From: Heligmosomoides polygyrus polygyrus
Lineage: Eukaryota; Nematoda; Chromadorea; Rhabditida; Heligmosomidae
Direction: 5' to 3'
Length of the DNA stretch: 64,000 bases
Assembly (NCBI GenBank): GCA_947396885.1
Contig: OX377202.1
Location: 20,522,001-20,586,000 of the forward strand
A model generated the notes under the pieces. It did not search any database, had not been told where the DNA came from, and worked only from the letters and a program-made list of their open reading frames with translations. Made by a program: the position numbers and the translations under genes. This document shows positions 46,410-57,600 of the stretch, in pieces (the stretch's first letter is position 1; each line of letters starts with the position of its first letter).

Positions 46410-47120
46410 TAAGAGCACCTCTCAGCTCCCTGGGAAAGCAGGCTAACGCGGAAGTGTTATAAAAGAAAGACGCAATTAAACAGAAAAACGGTCATCTTAA
46501 CCGTTTGACGGCACTGTTTTTCGTCTTCAAAATCAAGATGGCTATGTGCCCCAGCAGCTTTGTCCCTAGCCACTTCATCAGTCATAAAGAAAACACCAAG
46601 TCGCTGTTCCTGAAATGACGCAGACGTCCTGCTCTCTGTTCATCTTTCCTCGGAAACATGAGCAATATCGTACCAATTCATACACACAGCCACCACCGCC
46701 CCGACTATAGCAACCGACGACGACTGTCTCAGAATCGCGGCCGCCACTCAGCGTCTCCTATACGACGACTTTCAAAACATGCCACATTCATCTCATAACA
46801 TTTTCCACAGGCATCCGAGAAACTCGTAAGAGCCGAGCGATTGCACGACAATTCCCTACGGGGAAGCGGGAGACTTGAGGGATTCAGCTATTCAAGAACT
46901 CATCGGAGCTGAAGGACACTTAAAGAGGTCTACGGTTCTAGCAGTGTACCTGGGTAAAGTGACAGCGCTGAAACTACCTGTATGTCGCTTGTCTTACCCC
47001 CAAAAAATGCGCTGCATACCCCTATATACTATTTTCACATGAAATTGGATGAATTCGCATGGCGTACTCCAACATAGTATGACAGTATTGCAGTTGACTC
47101 TCACTTTTTCTCGCTTTAAT
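46410..47120. other. MARCH intron sequence, no supported gene
   Basis: A short plus-strand frame at 46658-46801 (MSNIVPIHTHSHHRPD, Arg/Ser/His-rich) is followed by acceptor-like TTTTCCACAG but has no partner exon. Otherwise nothing recognised. Confidence 0.35.
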
Positions 47121-47854
47121 CTTACAATTTTCGTGTGAAATCGGACATTTTCAAATCAAATTGGAAACTCTTCCAAATAAACTTGATGGTTCTGAAATCA
47201 AAGTGAACGTCTTCTAAATCGAAACGAGCTTCTCACAGGTTAAACGACGGACTCTCCAAGATGGTCATAAAATGATGCTTTGTTCAACGAAAAATTTGGT
47301 ATAACTTTCTTTGAAAGTTTTCAGTTCTGCCCGAATGAGTGCAACAATTTTATAAAATTTTTATTCTTAATAAAAATAAGAAATAAATGTTGTTTAACAG
47401 CGAAACAAGGCAGAAATCATTCAGTAGATTAATGGACAAGATCGCGCCATGCACTCAGGAAGCTCGTCGCGATTTTTATTTGAATGATAATGTAAATGCT
47501 ACTTACATTAAGCATCAAAATGAAGTTTCATGCGTTCTTTACAACTGCTTCTTGCATTATCTACAGGGGTGCAACTCCATGAAAACAGAAATGTTGCTAT
47601 CAATCGAATAAAAATCACGAGGTCTTGGATGAGGGCATGACGCATTCTCTTCTTTTGGCACTAAAAAATGGCTGCCTTCCAGGTCTTTGAAACAACCTTC
47701 AAACCATTATTTTCCCTCAAAAAAGAGAATTTTCTAAAATTTCAAACAATGTGTTCGTTTACTGGGTAGGTGAATTAAAACCTCAAAGAAAGTTATACTA
47801 AAATTTTCCGTGAACAAAGGAGAGTACTTAATTCAAATCAGTTTCTTTAAGCAT

Positions 47855-47990
47855 CAACTGGCTGGTATCGAGGTTGTAAGCTGTCACAACGATGTTTTGT
47901 TGCGATCAAAACTTCTAGCGCCAGGCGGGACTCGAACCCGCACCTCCCTCTGACCGGGCGGGAATGCTCTACGCCATTACACCACCGGAA
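47855..47990 (-). mobile_element. SINE-B copy
   Basis: The minus strand reads CCGGTGGTGTAATGGCGTAG, GTGCGGGTTCGAGTCCCGCC, then tail AGAAGTTTTGATCGCAACAA and ACAGCTTACAACCTCGATAC. It is the longest tail seen in this family. Confidence 0.8.
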
Positions 47991-48141
47991 ACTTGTTTCT
48001 ATCAAGACCACTGATTTGAATTGTTTCTATCAAGACCATCAGCTTGACTGGTCCCATGCTGATATCAGCGGCCAGCTCATCCCGGATACGGGTGGGTGCT
48101 GATCGGTCCCACGAGGTGTGGATGTTGCGTTCGATCAAACG

Positions 48142-48258
48142 GCGCCGGTGGTGTAATGGCGTAGAGCATTCCCGCCCGGTCAGAGGGAGGTGCGGGTTCG
48201 AGTCCGTCCCGTCTGGCGCTAGAAGTTTTGATCGCAACAAAACATCGTTGTGACAGGA
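48142..48258 (+). mobile_element. SINE-B copy, inverted relative to the one at 47855
   Basis: GCGCCGGTGGTGTAATGGCG, then GTGCGGGTTCGAGTCCGTCC, tail AGAAGTTTTGATCGCAACAA and CATCGTTGTGACAG. The two copies form an inverted pair about 150 bp apart. Confidence 0.8.
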
Positions 48259-48399
48259 GAGTACTTACTTTTTTTGAGAGTACTTCGTTCAGTCTGGAAG
48301 GTGCTCACTTTGATTTGGAAGACGTTCAGTTTGATTTCAAGGGTGTTAGGCTTGTTTAGAAGAGTGTCCAATTCGACAAGATAATGGTATGTGTTAGGA

Positions 48400-49478
48400 G
48401 TATGTAGAATAAATTTATAAAATTTTTATTCTTCTAAGGAAAAAGAACAAATTCAACTCTGTTTTATGGCGCGAAAAGGCAGAAATTATTTGGTGTGTCA
48501 AAGAAGAGATCGTGCCGTGCAATCGTCTAGTTTGCATCGATTTTTATACGATTGATAGTGCGCTGCAGTTTTACTTGGTACAAGTGAAGATACATATGTC
48601 TGTTTAACACGCCTTTCTTTAAAGTTATTTTATTCACGTAGCCCAAAAGATGAACACACTACATATTTGAAGTTTTACAAAAATCTACAAAAAAATCTAT
48701 TTTTCAAGAAGAAATAATGGTTTGAAGATTGTCTTAAGTGTAGGAAGGTGGGAATGTTCTCGCAATTTTTTTTGTTGTTGACAGAAAGCAAATTATGCTT
48801 GCTTGAAGTTGCACAGTTGTCAACGGTGAAACACAGAGCGTTGCAAAAAACAACAACGCATATCTTCACCTTGCTGTTTCTAGTGAGCAGCGTTTACACC
48901 ATCAATTAAATGAAAATGGCATTGAGCTGAAGGATCTCTTCCCTCAATACACTAAAAATTGCGCGTTCTTGAATTTCTTCCATTCTAAGCCAAGCCAAAG
49001 CGGTATGCCTCATTTACATCCTAATCTTGACCGGACCGTTTGCTAAGCTTCTTGAATAATGGTGTCGTCAGGGATGAGCGAATTATCGGCTACCCGATTT
49101 CCGGGGGTTTTAGCCTGATTTTACAATAAAAATTCACACTAAACTAGAAAAACGATCGTTCTGGCCGTTTGACCGCTTTCTTGGACAGAAGCGACCATGG
49201 AACTATGGGTCCAGAGCTTCTACCTCAACCCTATGAGATCCAAAGAGCTCTTCCCAAATGAGTGCAAGCAAACGAATTCTTAACAGTTACAAAAAGCAGG
49301 ACAGGTGCTCATGAATCCTAACAGCACTTAAATATTAAATATCCATTCTTAAGCTTTACGGTCTAATAATAGAACATACACAAATAACTTTATCCATCCA
49401 ACACATTACGACCGAAAACGGTGGAATTGGAAACGGCTTATCTTTTTTGACCGTTTTTTCTTCTAAATAAAAGTGCAA
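48400..49478. other. MARCH intron sequence, no gene seen
   Basis: AT-rich, with a decayed family C inner module near 48509-48560 (GATCGTGCCGTGCAATCGTC). No coding region supported. Confidence 0.35.
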
Positions 49479-49479
49479 A

Positions 49480-49765
49480 GGAAGAGTGTAACGCAGTCAG
49501 AGGAGGTGCCGGCTGTCGCATGCACCCGATACCAGGTTCCTGGTTCGGATTTCCCGCCCAGGCAACTAAGCCTTCCATCCTTTCGGGGTCGGTGAATTGG
49601 TACCAGACTTGTCTGGGAAGGATGGAGCACTGACTTGTTCATCGGCTGGCCCCCTGCAAATCACTGCATGGCCTAATACGCATTCAAGTCGCCTCCCGTA
49701 GAAGTAGAATGCATGGCGCAACTCGCAAGGGATTAAATCACGCCGTCTTTTATCCTTCATTCTTA
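49480..49765 (+). mobile_element. SINE-A copy, near full length
   Basis: GTGTAACGCAGTCAGAGGAG, GCACCCGATACCAGGTTCCT, GGTACCAGACTTGTCTGGGA and a tail ending CGCCGTCTTTTATCCTTC. Confidence 0.88.
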
Positions 49766-50625
49766 TAAAGGTGGCTAAGTGCCCTAGTGTTTCCTAACGA
49801 CCATTCCATCGACCTCCCTGGGGTTTTACTAGAAAAAAAATAGTAGACGAGATAGTTTTGCAATCACTCTTGCGTAGCCGTCGAACATTTGTAGCGTTTT
49901 GGAGAGAACTTGAACCATTTTATGATTTTTTTCGTCACGTCTGTATATTTCTATGGACATTTATGTATGTATGACCTCTTGAAGCAAGAAACCGATGAAA
50001 ACGAGAATTCTTCACGAAGTACAGCCGCATTGAATTGTTCTTGGGAAAGTTGTTAATCGTTTTGACAGTTATGGCAATCAGGCCTTTGCGGAATGCCCTT
50101 TTTGAGGGTCAGAGGGAATTCGGCAATCGTTTGGGGTGTAGGAACGTTCGGCAGGGACTACCAAGTGCAACTTTACTCTTTCCAAAGAATCTCGCGCTAA
50201 ACAGAGAGCGCTAGAATCAAGAGCCGCCTTCTAATCGATATAATGGTTTTGTTTCGAAGTCTATAAATGGAATTTTCGTTCAAAACTCGTGGATTTTTCC
50301 ACAAGGAGCGAGTGCAGTGATGAGGGCTGGGTATTGCACGTGTGGATAGAGCCTGCAAATGTATTCACTTTTATTTATTTATTTGAACATTTTGCCTTTG
50401 CCGAGATGAATGCCTGACCATAGGGTTCGAAGTTCTTTCAGGCCTTTGAAAACGACGAGATTTTCGAAAGTCAGGCCGAAGTAAATGTTCCATCATATCA
50501 AACCTTTGTGGCACAGAAGTATTGAAACATAGTTAAACATTTATTTAACTGTTTATCTATTTACTTAATTATTTATAGTCGAGGGCATACTCCGCCTACG
50601 AAATCTTCAAAAATAAAGATAACAT

Positions 50626-50913
50626 AAAGGGTAAAAGACGGCGTTATTCAATCCTTTTTAGGATGGGCCACACATTCAACTTCTACGAGATGTCGTGGAG
50701 GTGATTTGACAGCGTATTTGGCCATATAGTGAAATGCGATGGTCAGCTGATGAACAAGTCGGTGTTTTTTAGCTCCTTGGGAAGTCTGCTACCAACTCAC
50801 CGACCCAGGACGGGTGGAAGTTTTGTTGGCCTGCAAAAAAATCTGAACCAGGAACCTGGTATCGGGTGCACGCGGCAGCCGGTACCTCCTCCGACTGCGC
50901 TACACGCTCATCT
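50626..50913 (-). mobile_element. SINE-A copy, near full length
   Basis: The plus strand reads AAAGACGGCGTTATTC, GATGTCGTGGAGGTGATTTG, GGAACCTGGTATCGGGTGCA, GACTGCGCTACACGCTC. Confidence 0.88.
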
Positions 50914-51000
50914 TCATATAATATTCGTTAAAAAACAGTAAGTGAGTGTACACTGAGTTTCATTTGCATCAAAAACTCATTATCTTTTCGAGTTGCCACC

Positions 51001-51194
51001 TGGGGCAAGATTCATCAACCAAAAAATACGTTTCAAACCATCACCATAGAAATTTCGTTGATTTATGGCAGAAAAGCGTGGTCGGTAGCGGTGAAAAGTA
51101 CCGCCAAACCCCTGATATGACATTCATTAGCACCAGGTTTGGAGCTACTTTTCACCGTTACCGGCTGGTAAGCGGTTGATGAATCTGGCTCCTG
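51001..51194. mobile_element. Palindromic MITE with ends CAAGATTCATCAACC
   Basis: Left GGGGCAAGATTCATCAACC and right GGTTGATGAATCTGGCTCC are inverted, as are GGTGAAAAGTACCGCCAAAC and GTTTGGAGCTACTTTTCACC further in. About 190 bp, non-coding, one copy seen. Confidence 0.75.
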
Positions 51195-51532
51195 TTGGCT
51201 ACAACGATATTATGGCACCCCAAAATGTCCTCTTGCATCGCACCATCTTTTTTACATGCACGAATTTTTCTGTACTTACCTTTTTCAACTTGGTACTAGC
51301 TTAACTAACTTACTAACTTGGCTTAGTCTTTTGAATTACACTAACTAATTACTGACTTATACGTCATACTGTCTCTGCTTACATCATCCAAAGAAGCACA
51401 CGAAGAGGAGAATAAAGGGTTCAACGGTAAATCTTCAAGAAAACTATCGAAAGACATAACCAGCTCTAAAAATCGAAAAACAAATAGAGCATCTAGAAAA
51501 AATCGATCGAGAAAATCAATGAAGTCCCTTAC

Positions 51533-51665
51533 CATTGATCTTCCGTCGCAACTCCTCCAATTTGCTGAGATATTGCGAATCCCGTGACTGTTTATACTCT
51601 TCGATGGTCCATTCCAAATTCGAACTCCAACACAATGAGATGTAGCCACAGAAACTGATACCCGA
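51533..51665 (-). CDS. MARCH-type E3 ligase, exon after the membrane segments
   Basis: The exon follows the acceptor TATTTCAG and has donor GTAAGG, starting in phase 0 and ending one base into a codon. It encodes 44 residues: SGISFCGYISLCWSSNLEW, then TIEEYKQSRDSQYLSKLEEL and RRKIN, a short Cys-rich stretch followed by a charged, probably helical region facing the cytosol. The frame is fixed by phase on both sides; another frame with a hydrophobic run ends in a stop and fits neither neighbour. An additional phase-0 exon between this and 53850 cannot be excluded. Confidence 0.7.
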
Positions 51666-52385
51666 CTGAAATACGTCGTCATTTAAGCGATATATCGATC
51701 CAGCCAGGGATTATTGAGAAGAGGGCGAGCAAAGGCTGGCTAGCTGGCACCTGTCCCGAGTACCGTAACCGGTGTCGGTGTCGATTTCACACCTCATTTG
51801 CATGCGCGACATAATGGGGTTAGTTAGGTGGGGTGATGGGGATGGGGTGGCGTGTTCAAGTAGCTGGCGACAGGTGGGAGTTCGCGACCGATACATTGGC
51901 GTACGGCGACTTTACAAGATAGAGGGGACGGAGAGGAAGGGATCTCCTACAAGAAGAGGGAGGGAGGTGAGGGAAGTCTTCTAAGGGGTTAGGGGACAGG
52001 TGTCCTTGATGGTCAGCCATGAAAATGGCTATAAATCTCCCCAAAATAAAAGTGCAGCTTGTCCACCTGCCTGAAGTAACCACGACTCTGACTTTGACAA
52101 ATCGATCGATTATTGACTGTTATTGATTGGAAATGTTCGGCGTTTTCAGCTCTGGCTAGACGTCTCATCGCAAAAGTTGCATTGACCGACTGTTCCTTCT
52201 AGTAGGCTCCATGTAGAGAATCAGGCTCCCAAAATTGACCCTTTTGGCCGGTAACACTTACCCCAGAATTATGGTTGATGGAACAAGTTCAAGCTCCGCC
52301 CAGGTCGAAGGTTAAACTAGTGTCTTCTTTCTTCCGAATCGCGAAAAATGCAGTAAGAGGAAGAAACAGGGACCGTATTGTAGGC

Positions 52386-52532
52386 TTTAGGTTCCGTCTA
52401 TACTTCGGACGCCGAGCGATGCGACGGCATGTATACATAATGGCCAAATTGATCGACCGCTTCGCCTGATCAATGTGGTCACAATACGTGGCATCGCGTC
52501 GCTCGGCGACGAAGTATAAACGGGCCCTTAGA
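52386..52532. mobile_element. Palindromic MITE, about 145 bp
   Basis: Left AGGTTCCGTCTATACTTCGG-ACGCCGAGCGATGCGACG is the inverse of right CGTCGCTCGGCGACGAAGTA-TAAACGGGCCCTTA. Copies of similar design are known in many animal genomes; the superfamily was not assigned. Confidence 0.75.
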
Positions 52533-52566
52533 TCCTAAGGTTGCATCTGCTCACATTGGCCCATGA

Positions 52567-52773
52567 TGGTACCAGTCGTTAATGTGGCCTACATGGGAGG
52601 TGAGGATGTGCCGTCACAGCAGTCAGGCCGTATCAAACGGACGTTATAGCTAGAATAGCCACGTTCAATCGGTGTTCTGATTAGCAGGCGAGTGTTCAGT
52701 CGATGTTCTGATTGGTTGTTATTAACTGGCACGTTTCAGCCTTCCCATGATGACCGAATTATCGACTAGTACC
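52567..52773. mobile_element. MITE-B copy
   Basis: Left GGTACCAGTCGTTAATGTGG-CCTACATGGGAGG and right CCTTCCCATGATGACCGAAT-TATCGACTAGTACC are inverted. Confidence 0.85.
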
Positions 52774-53436
52774 AAGCCGTAGAGTCCTCGTTCCTTTTTG
52801 ACGATTCGGACACTGGTAATCAATGCTTTTTTGAGCTCCAACGACTGCCCGACTGTCTCAATGGTATACTCGAGCTCTTAGTACTGGCCCTTCTGAGCCG
52901 CTAGCTGACTCTAGAATGGCTACGTTTTCCATCCGTGCATCTGTCTCTCTGTCTGACCAACTCCAGCGGCCTGTGAGTGAGCTTCGCATAATAGATCTCG
53001 GGCGAGATTCCATAACATGAGATTGCATGCCAGTGTTCACAAGAAGAGAACGGTTTTGATCGGTCGGCCACTATCTATCCATTTTATCGATTTTTTGTCC
53101 GTGGATGACATTTTGAGACAGGAGTCGTGTGAGTATCTTGCCCAGTAAATGAGGTTCAAAATCAGTAAACCATCGAGATCTGTTCTTGAAGTTAAAAATC
53201 CGCCACTTGTCAGAGTTCACTTCACCTTCTGTTTATAATTTGGCTAAGAGAATGGCCGCAAGGACAGAATAGGATTTTTCTAGGGTCTTCTAACCTTTAT
53301 AGCACCATGCACTGGACTTTTCATGCCTCTTCAAAAAGATTCAAGCAGCTTAGTCTACTCGCTCGCCCAAAAGATCGGGAAGGCAGTGATCCGGTGCGAA
53401 ATGAAGTATGAAGGATCACGGAAGATGTCCATCAAA

Positions 53437-53690
53437 CCCTGTTCGGAATGCGTCACGCGTTCCAAATCAAAAACGAAGTAAGAACATTTGAATGCATGCT
53501 TGTCCTACACATTGACTTCTGTTGTCCAACCGATGGACAAATCAGCGCACAATCTTTTTCAAACAAGTATGGCCAACTCAGGAGGAGTGGAAGACTTTGT
53601 TGCCATGGACGGAACCCGAACCAGGAATCTCGACTCGCGGAGCATAGGCAGTCGGCGACTCCCACGAGTGCACCACCACTATTTAGCACC
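53437..53690 (-). mobile_element. SINE-A copy, diverged
   Basis: The plus strand shows GCGTCACGCGTTCCAAATC, CCAACCGATGGACAAATCAG, GAACCCGAACCAGGAATCTC in inverse family order. It lies in the MARCH intron after exon 53850-54018. Confidence 0.65.
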
Positions 53691-53849
53691 CTGATCTCAA
53701 TACCAAGGAATCGGAGGACGAACCCAGTCATCCACCTGGGCCTACTTCTCACTATTAGAAGTCGTTCTCGCTCTTTACTTTGGAGAACAGAACCTTTAGA
53801 TTTTTCCCAGGAATTTTCACTCAGAAAATGGAAGAAAATGACTGCTTAC

Positions 53850-54018
53850 CTTCACGTGAGCGTACATAGCCATGAAAAAGCTGAAAAAGAACAGAATAGC
53901 GGCAATGAGGGTGACGGTGCTGAGCAGGTTTTCGATGTCCTCGCGATGCAGCAGTTCGGTCGGCGCTGGCAACTCTGGTGATGTGATCTCGGACGGCGGC
54001 ACGGGTGATGAGGACGTT
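53850..54018 (-). CDS. MARCH-type E3 ligase, second membrane segment
   Basis: The exon follows the acceptor TCTTTCCAG. Its first base completes Lys with the AA ending the previous exon. It encodes a Ser/Pro-rich loop (TSSSPVPPSEITSPELPAP), then EDIENLL and a strongly hydrophobic span (TVTLIAAILFFFSFFMAMYA) ending HVK before GTAAGC. In this family two membrane helices follow the RING-CH domain and are joined by a short lumenal loop; here the loop is Pro-rich and rather long. Confidence 0.85.
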
Positions 54019-54119
54019 CTGGAAAGACAGAATGAAGCTCAGACGCATAGTAAAACCCGCTACAGCGCGCAACAAGGTTTAGATTGACAAACTAATAGCT
54101 TTTTCACGACTTTTGATGC

Positions 54120-55190
54120 TCAACGCAAGCAAAGATACTTGACGTTAATGTGGCCTACATGGGAGAGGGAGACACACCAGACCAATCAGGCTGCATTGAC
54201 TGGTCGCGCCACCTAGACCTTGGCACACGGACGATGGCCGCGCTGATTGGTGGTGAATGGCTGGCGACCTCTTTCTTTGTAGGTCCCATAGGTGGCACAC
54301 CCACTCGTTGAGACCTAATTGGTCGTCCCGTCTTCCTGTGCAGGCCAGAATAACGACCAGTACTCAAACAAATGTCTTAGGACCTTACTCCAGGATTTAT
54401 GAGCCTCATAATTAAGGTCGCTCTTGATAAATGGAAAAAGCAACAAGTTTTAGATAGGAAACTTAACCGCTACCTCTGCGGCATTTAATGTTATGCAACG
54501 ATACTTGTCGTTAATGTGGCCTACATGGGGAGGTGGGGTGCAAGAAACCCATCAAGCTGCACCGGCCGGTCGCGCTACCTAGGCAGGGCGTATACGATCA
54601 TGTGCTGATCGGTGGAAGATGACAGGCGGGTTTCGCCCATCCATGTAGGTCACATGGGCGGTGCGCTGTAATTGGTCGATCTGTCCTCCCAAGTAGGCCA
54701 GAATAGTGACCAGTACTCAAACAAACGTCTCAGGACCTTACTCTAGGATCTAAGAGCTTCATAAACGCGACTATTTTTTCTACAAATGGGAAATCAATAA
54801 GTCTTAGATAAGAAAATTAGTCGATTTTTTAAGATCCTTGAAGTTATACAGAAGCAAGATACATGTCGATAACGTGACCTACATAGGAAGGCAGAACCAA
54901 TCAGCCCATGTCGAATGGGCGTGTTGACCAGAGGGAGCATGTACGATCGGCGCCCAGATTGGTTTTTTCACCCAGAGTGGCTGAGGCATTCAGCCTTTGC
55001 ACGAAGGCCACATGCGTGGCGCATTCAGTGCTCTCTGATTGATAGGGTGCGCCCCACCTTACTGTGCAGGCCACATTAACGACTAGCATACAGGCAAATG
55101 TCTCCGGATATTTCTTTAAGACCTAAGTGCCTCATAATTGCAGCAATTTTTTAAACAATTGGAAAAAATCAATTTTTTAAAAGAAAGAAC
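54120..55190. repeat. Three tandem copies of a 362-bp block containing MITE-B
   Basis: MITE-B copies start at about 54135, 54500 and 54860, and each is followed by the same flank (CTCAAACAAATGTCTTAGG, CCTTACTCCAGGATTTATGA, GCCTCATAATT) and preceded by the same AT-rich leader. MITE plus intron flank was thus duplicated together and has since diverged. The array fills nearly all of the intron between the two membrane-segment exons. Confidence 0.8.
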
Positions 55191-55194
55191 TCAC

Positions 55195-55343
55195 TTATTG
55201 GAGTGCGTTGAGTAGGACTTCTCCAGTTGAAAGCACACAATCGTCGCCAACGCCGACAGAACCATCATCGCCAATGCGCAGACGAACAGCGTATAGTACC
55301 GTACGTCTCGATCCGAGCAGTCCGGCAGTTTGATCTCGCGATA
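55195..55343 (-). CDS. MARCH-type E3 ligase, first membrane segment
   Basis: The exon follows the acceptor CTGTTGCAG and has donor GTGAGT. Its 49 codons plus two bases encode a linker (YREIKLPDCSDRDVRYYT), then a hydrophobic helix (LFVCALAMMVLSALATIVCF) and QLEKSYSTHSN. The open frame and phases join it to the RING-CH exons upstream and to the second membrane exon downstream. Confidence 0.9.
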
Positions 55344-55648
55344 CTGCAACAGGGATGGTCAATATATCGATCTTTCTTGGCGCTTAGCTTACAATACGGT
55401 CCATGTTTCTTTTACACACTGCATTTTTCACGACTCAAAAGAAAGAAAACACTAGTTAAACTTTGCCCTGGGCGGGGCTTGAACTTGGTCCGTCAACCAT
55501 AAGCATCCATTGTAGGGTAAGCTACAGCTCAGAAGGGTCAGGTTTGGGAGCCCGAGTCTCTGCATTGGGTATCCTAGACGGACAGTTCAAAAAACATCAG
55601 TTGAGTATTGTAAAAGTCCTCAACCAGGAAGGAAAACTCTATGGATTA

Positions 55649-55823
55649 GTACAAGTCGTTAATGTGGCCAACATGTGGGGCAGCAACGCGCCAGCCAATA
55701 ACGACCAATCAGAGCATCGACCGAACACGCACCAGCCAATCAGGTGACAACCGTTCGATGCGGCCTGACTGCTGTGACGGCGCGCAGCCTTACCTCCCAT
55801 GCAGGCCACATTAACGACTAGTT
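55649..55823. mobile_element. MITE-B copy
   Basis: Left GTACAAGTCGTTAATGTGGC and right CATGCAGGCCACATTAACGA-CTAGTTGC are inverted. CCAATAA and CCAATCA boxes lie inside. Confidence 0.85.
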
Positions 55824-55900
55824 GCGTCATGGGCCAATGTAAGCAGATGCATCCTTAGAAACTAGAGGCGGAGATCCTCCAAGACCACCCGTTCTCCTAC

Positions 55901-55990
55901 CTTAAGCACCCGCCGTCTCCGGTACTTGTACAGACACAGCTCACAAACGGCCGGTCGATGCAACTTTCGCGAAGAGATGTCGAGCCAGTG
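55901..55990 (-). CDS. MARCH-type E3 ligase, RING-CH second half
   Basis: The exon follows the acceptor TTTTTCAG and has donor GTAGGA, phase 0 at both ends, 30 codons. HWLDISSRKLHRP is followed by VCELCLYKYRRRRVLK. CELC supplies the last two zinc ligands of the C4HC3 RING-CH finger, and the Trp after the His/Cys pair is the conserved residue at the E2-binding face. Confidence 0.95.
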
Positions 55991-56061
55991 CTGAAAAAGG
56001 TTCGATATTTCAATCAGTAAATCAATAGCAGTCAATATCGATCAATAATGAATAGGCTGAC

Positions 56062-56238
56062 CATCAAACACGAGACATGCACGTATTGCAACGATCCGGA
56101 GCATCGACATGGCGAAATGAGCGGATCGGAAGCATCGGACGGCCAACAGCAGTGACATATCCGACAGAGCGGCTCGTTACCGGACAGATCGGACGGCGCC
56201 AACGAGTACAGTGACGGTAACGACGGCGAGCCGTGTTC
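56062..56238 (-). CDS. MARCH-type E3 ubiquitin ligase, RING-CH first half
   Basis: This exon identifies the gene. After the acceptor TGATTCAG it encodes 59 residues: a low-complexity Ser/Pro/Leu leader (EHGSPSLPSLYSLAPSD), then CRIC (residues 25 and 28), SPCRCSG (44 and 46) and VHVSC (His54, Cys57), six of the eight zinc ligands of a RING-CH finger. The next exon supplies the other two. MARCH proteins are membrane E3 ligases that ubiquitinate the cytosolic tails of membrane proteins at endosomes, the plasma membrane or the ER, driving their removal. Substrates cannot be read from sequence. The pattern with CHCCW and KLHRP seems closest to a nematode MARC protein; I give no symbol. The start codon lies further upstream. 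Confidence 0.95.
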
Positions 56239-56239
56239 C

Positions 56240-57380
56240 TGAATCAGGCGCCGTTAGGCGAGCTGGAGAGGAGCTTGTAGATGATCTAGGTCCCATGAGA
56301 ATTCTCTGACATTTCTAGGTGATCTATGAGCTTGGACACAATGTCGTAAATAGTTTCAGAAATAGTATAAAATTTCGAAGAAAAACCGGTGAAACAATTG
56401 GAATTAAAAACCTCAAGAATCTCACATTTTCCTAAGGAAGCTTCAGTTTTCTCGTAGTGGAGTACAGATCTTTATAGACACTTTCTTGGATTCTTTCCGG
56501 GAAGAGCACACAGAAAGAAGCTGAGATTATACACGCTCGTTGGCTGCAATCAATCCCAAAGTGAGGGGCTCCAGATGGCGCTGTAGGCTCACATGAGAAG
56601 GCACCCCTTTTCCACTTCCCCTTTCCCTTCTCAATTTTTCGTATTTTACCGAATTTTTTTTAAAGGAAAATGGTAATACGTCGAATCCAAGCGATAGTTG
56701 TCAGAAAGCTTCAGCCCTGTGAAAACCTTGCTTACATTCTCGATCTGGAGATATCCCTTCACTCTCGGATATCTCTAGAAAAAAGTGGAGTGACAGTATT
56801 TAACCCGGTCAAGAGGAAAGACACTGACTTTCTAGAAGGAGTTCAAAACAGCTTTACACGTAAGCTACATAGTAATGCGATGTTTTGGGCTAAAGTACGC
56901 TCAAGTCCCCTGTGGTGCGGAAAGATCGAAACTTCTCGGACTATCTTCTCTCTCTAACAGGAGGAGAAAAGCGGATCTTCTGATGATATTCAAAATTCCT
57001 TCTGGTAAGCTATCAATAAGGCCAATCGACTTTTTTGGTGTTCCGCTGACTAGAACCATAAGAGGAAAGCTCGGACTGCGAGTTCCCATGGCTAGGTCCA
57101 GGGTTAGGGCGAATTTCCTTACATACAGGAGCATTAAGGAGCTAAACTCGTTACTGAACAACGATGAGCGCGTCCTGGGTTACTCTGTTCAAGTTCTTAA
57201 GACCTTACTATCTCGTAGCCACATAGGAAGTTAGATGTATTAATGGCATGTTTTAATGGTCTATGTTTCTGCAATAGAGTTTATCTGCTATTCTATAACA
57301 CTGTTTTACCCTCTTCATTTTTATTGAATGTTTACGCGTGTGACTGTAGCTCGCGTCTTTAAATAAATAAAACAATTCTG
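56240..57380. other. MARCH intron sequence, no gene recognised
   Basis: The stretch 56670-57230 on the plus strand has several longish open frames that overlap or abut, as a decayed transposon open reading frame might, but I saw no conserved motif. A poly-T block lies near 56640. Confidence 0.35.
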
Positions 57381-57382
57381 CT

Positions 57383-57600
57383 CGTGGAATGCGCCCCACA
57401 CTCCACTTCTACGAGATATCCTTAAGCCAATTTGGTTGCGTATTCGACCTACATACTTGCTTTGGTGGTACCGAGGAACAGAGGAACGATTTGTCCTGCC
57501 CCGACAAGTTTCGTACAAAATTATCGAGTTTTCATGGAAGGATGAAAGGCTTGGTTGGCCTCTACGGAATCCATATCCTACATCTTGACTCGAACGGCGT
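57383..57600 (-). mobile_element. SINE-A copy, diverged, head missing
   Basis: The plus strand shows GGAATGCGCCCCACACTCCA, ACGAGATATCCTTAAGCC, GACAAGTTTCGTACAAAATT, AAAGGCTTGGTTGGCCT in inverse family order. Confidence 0.65.

Larger units (their letters stand above)
47125..48395. mobile_element. Long-TIR element family C, about 1.27 kb, with nested SINE-B pair
   Basis: The left end carries GTGAAATCGGACATTTTCAA and TCAAATTGGAAACTCTTCC. The right end is the inverse, TTGATTTCAAGGGTG ... AGAAGAGTGTCCAATTCGAC. An inner inverted module pairs GATCGCGCCATGCACTCAGG with AATAAAAATCACGAGG ... GAGGGCATGACGCATTC. Two SINE-B copies lie in the right half. Confidence 0.6.

Noticed and set aside
46658..46801. 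Short Arg/Ser/His-rich plus-strand coding exon
   Set aside because: It ends at a stop before any donor, and no partner exon or homology is visible.
52780..53040. Retroelement protease or polymerase fragment on the minus strand
   Set aside because: A 60-codon frame and fragments in other frames looked protein-like, but no catalytic motif could be identified.
55460..55530. tRNA-like sequence on the minus strand (B-box-like GTTCAAGCCCC)
   Set aside because: Stems do not pair convincingly and no SINE body follows.
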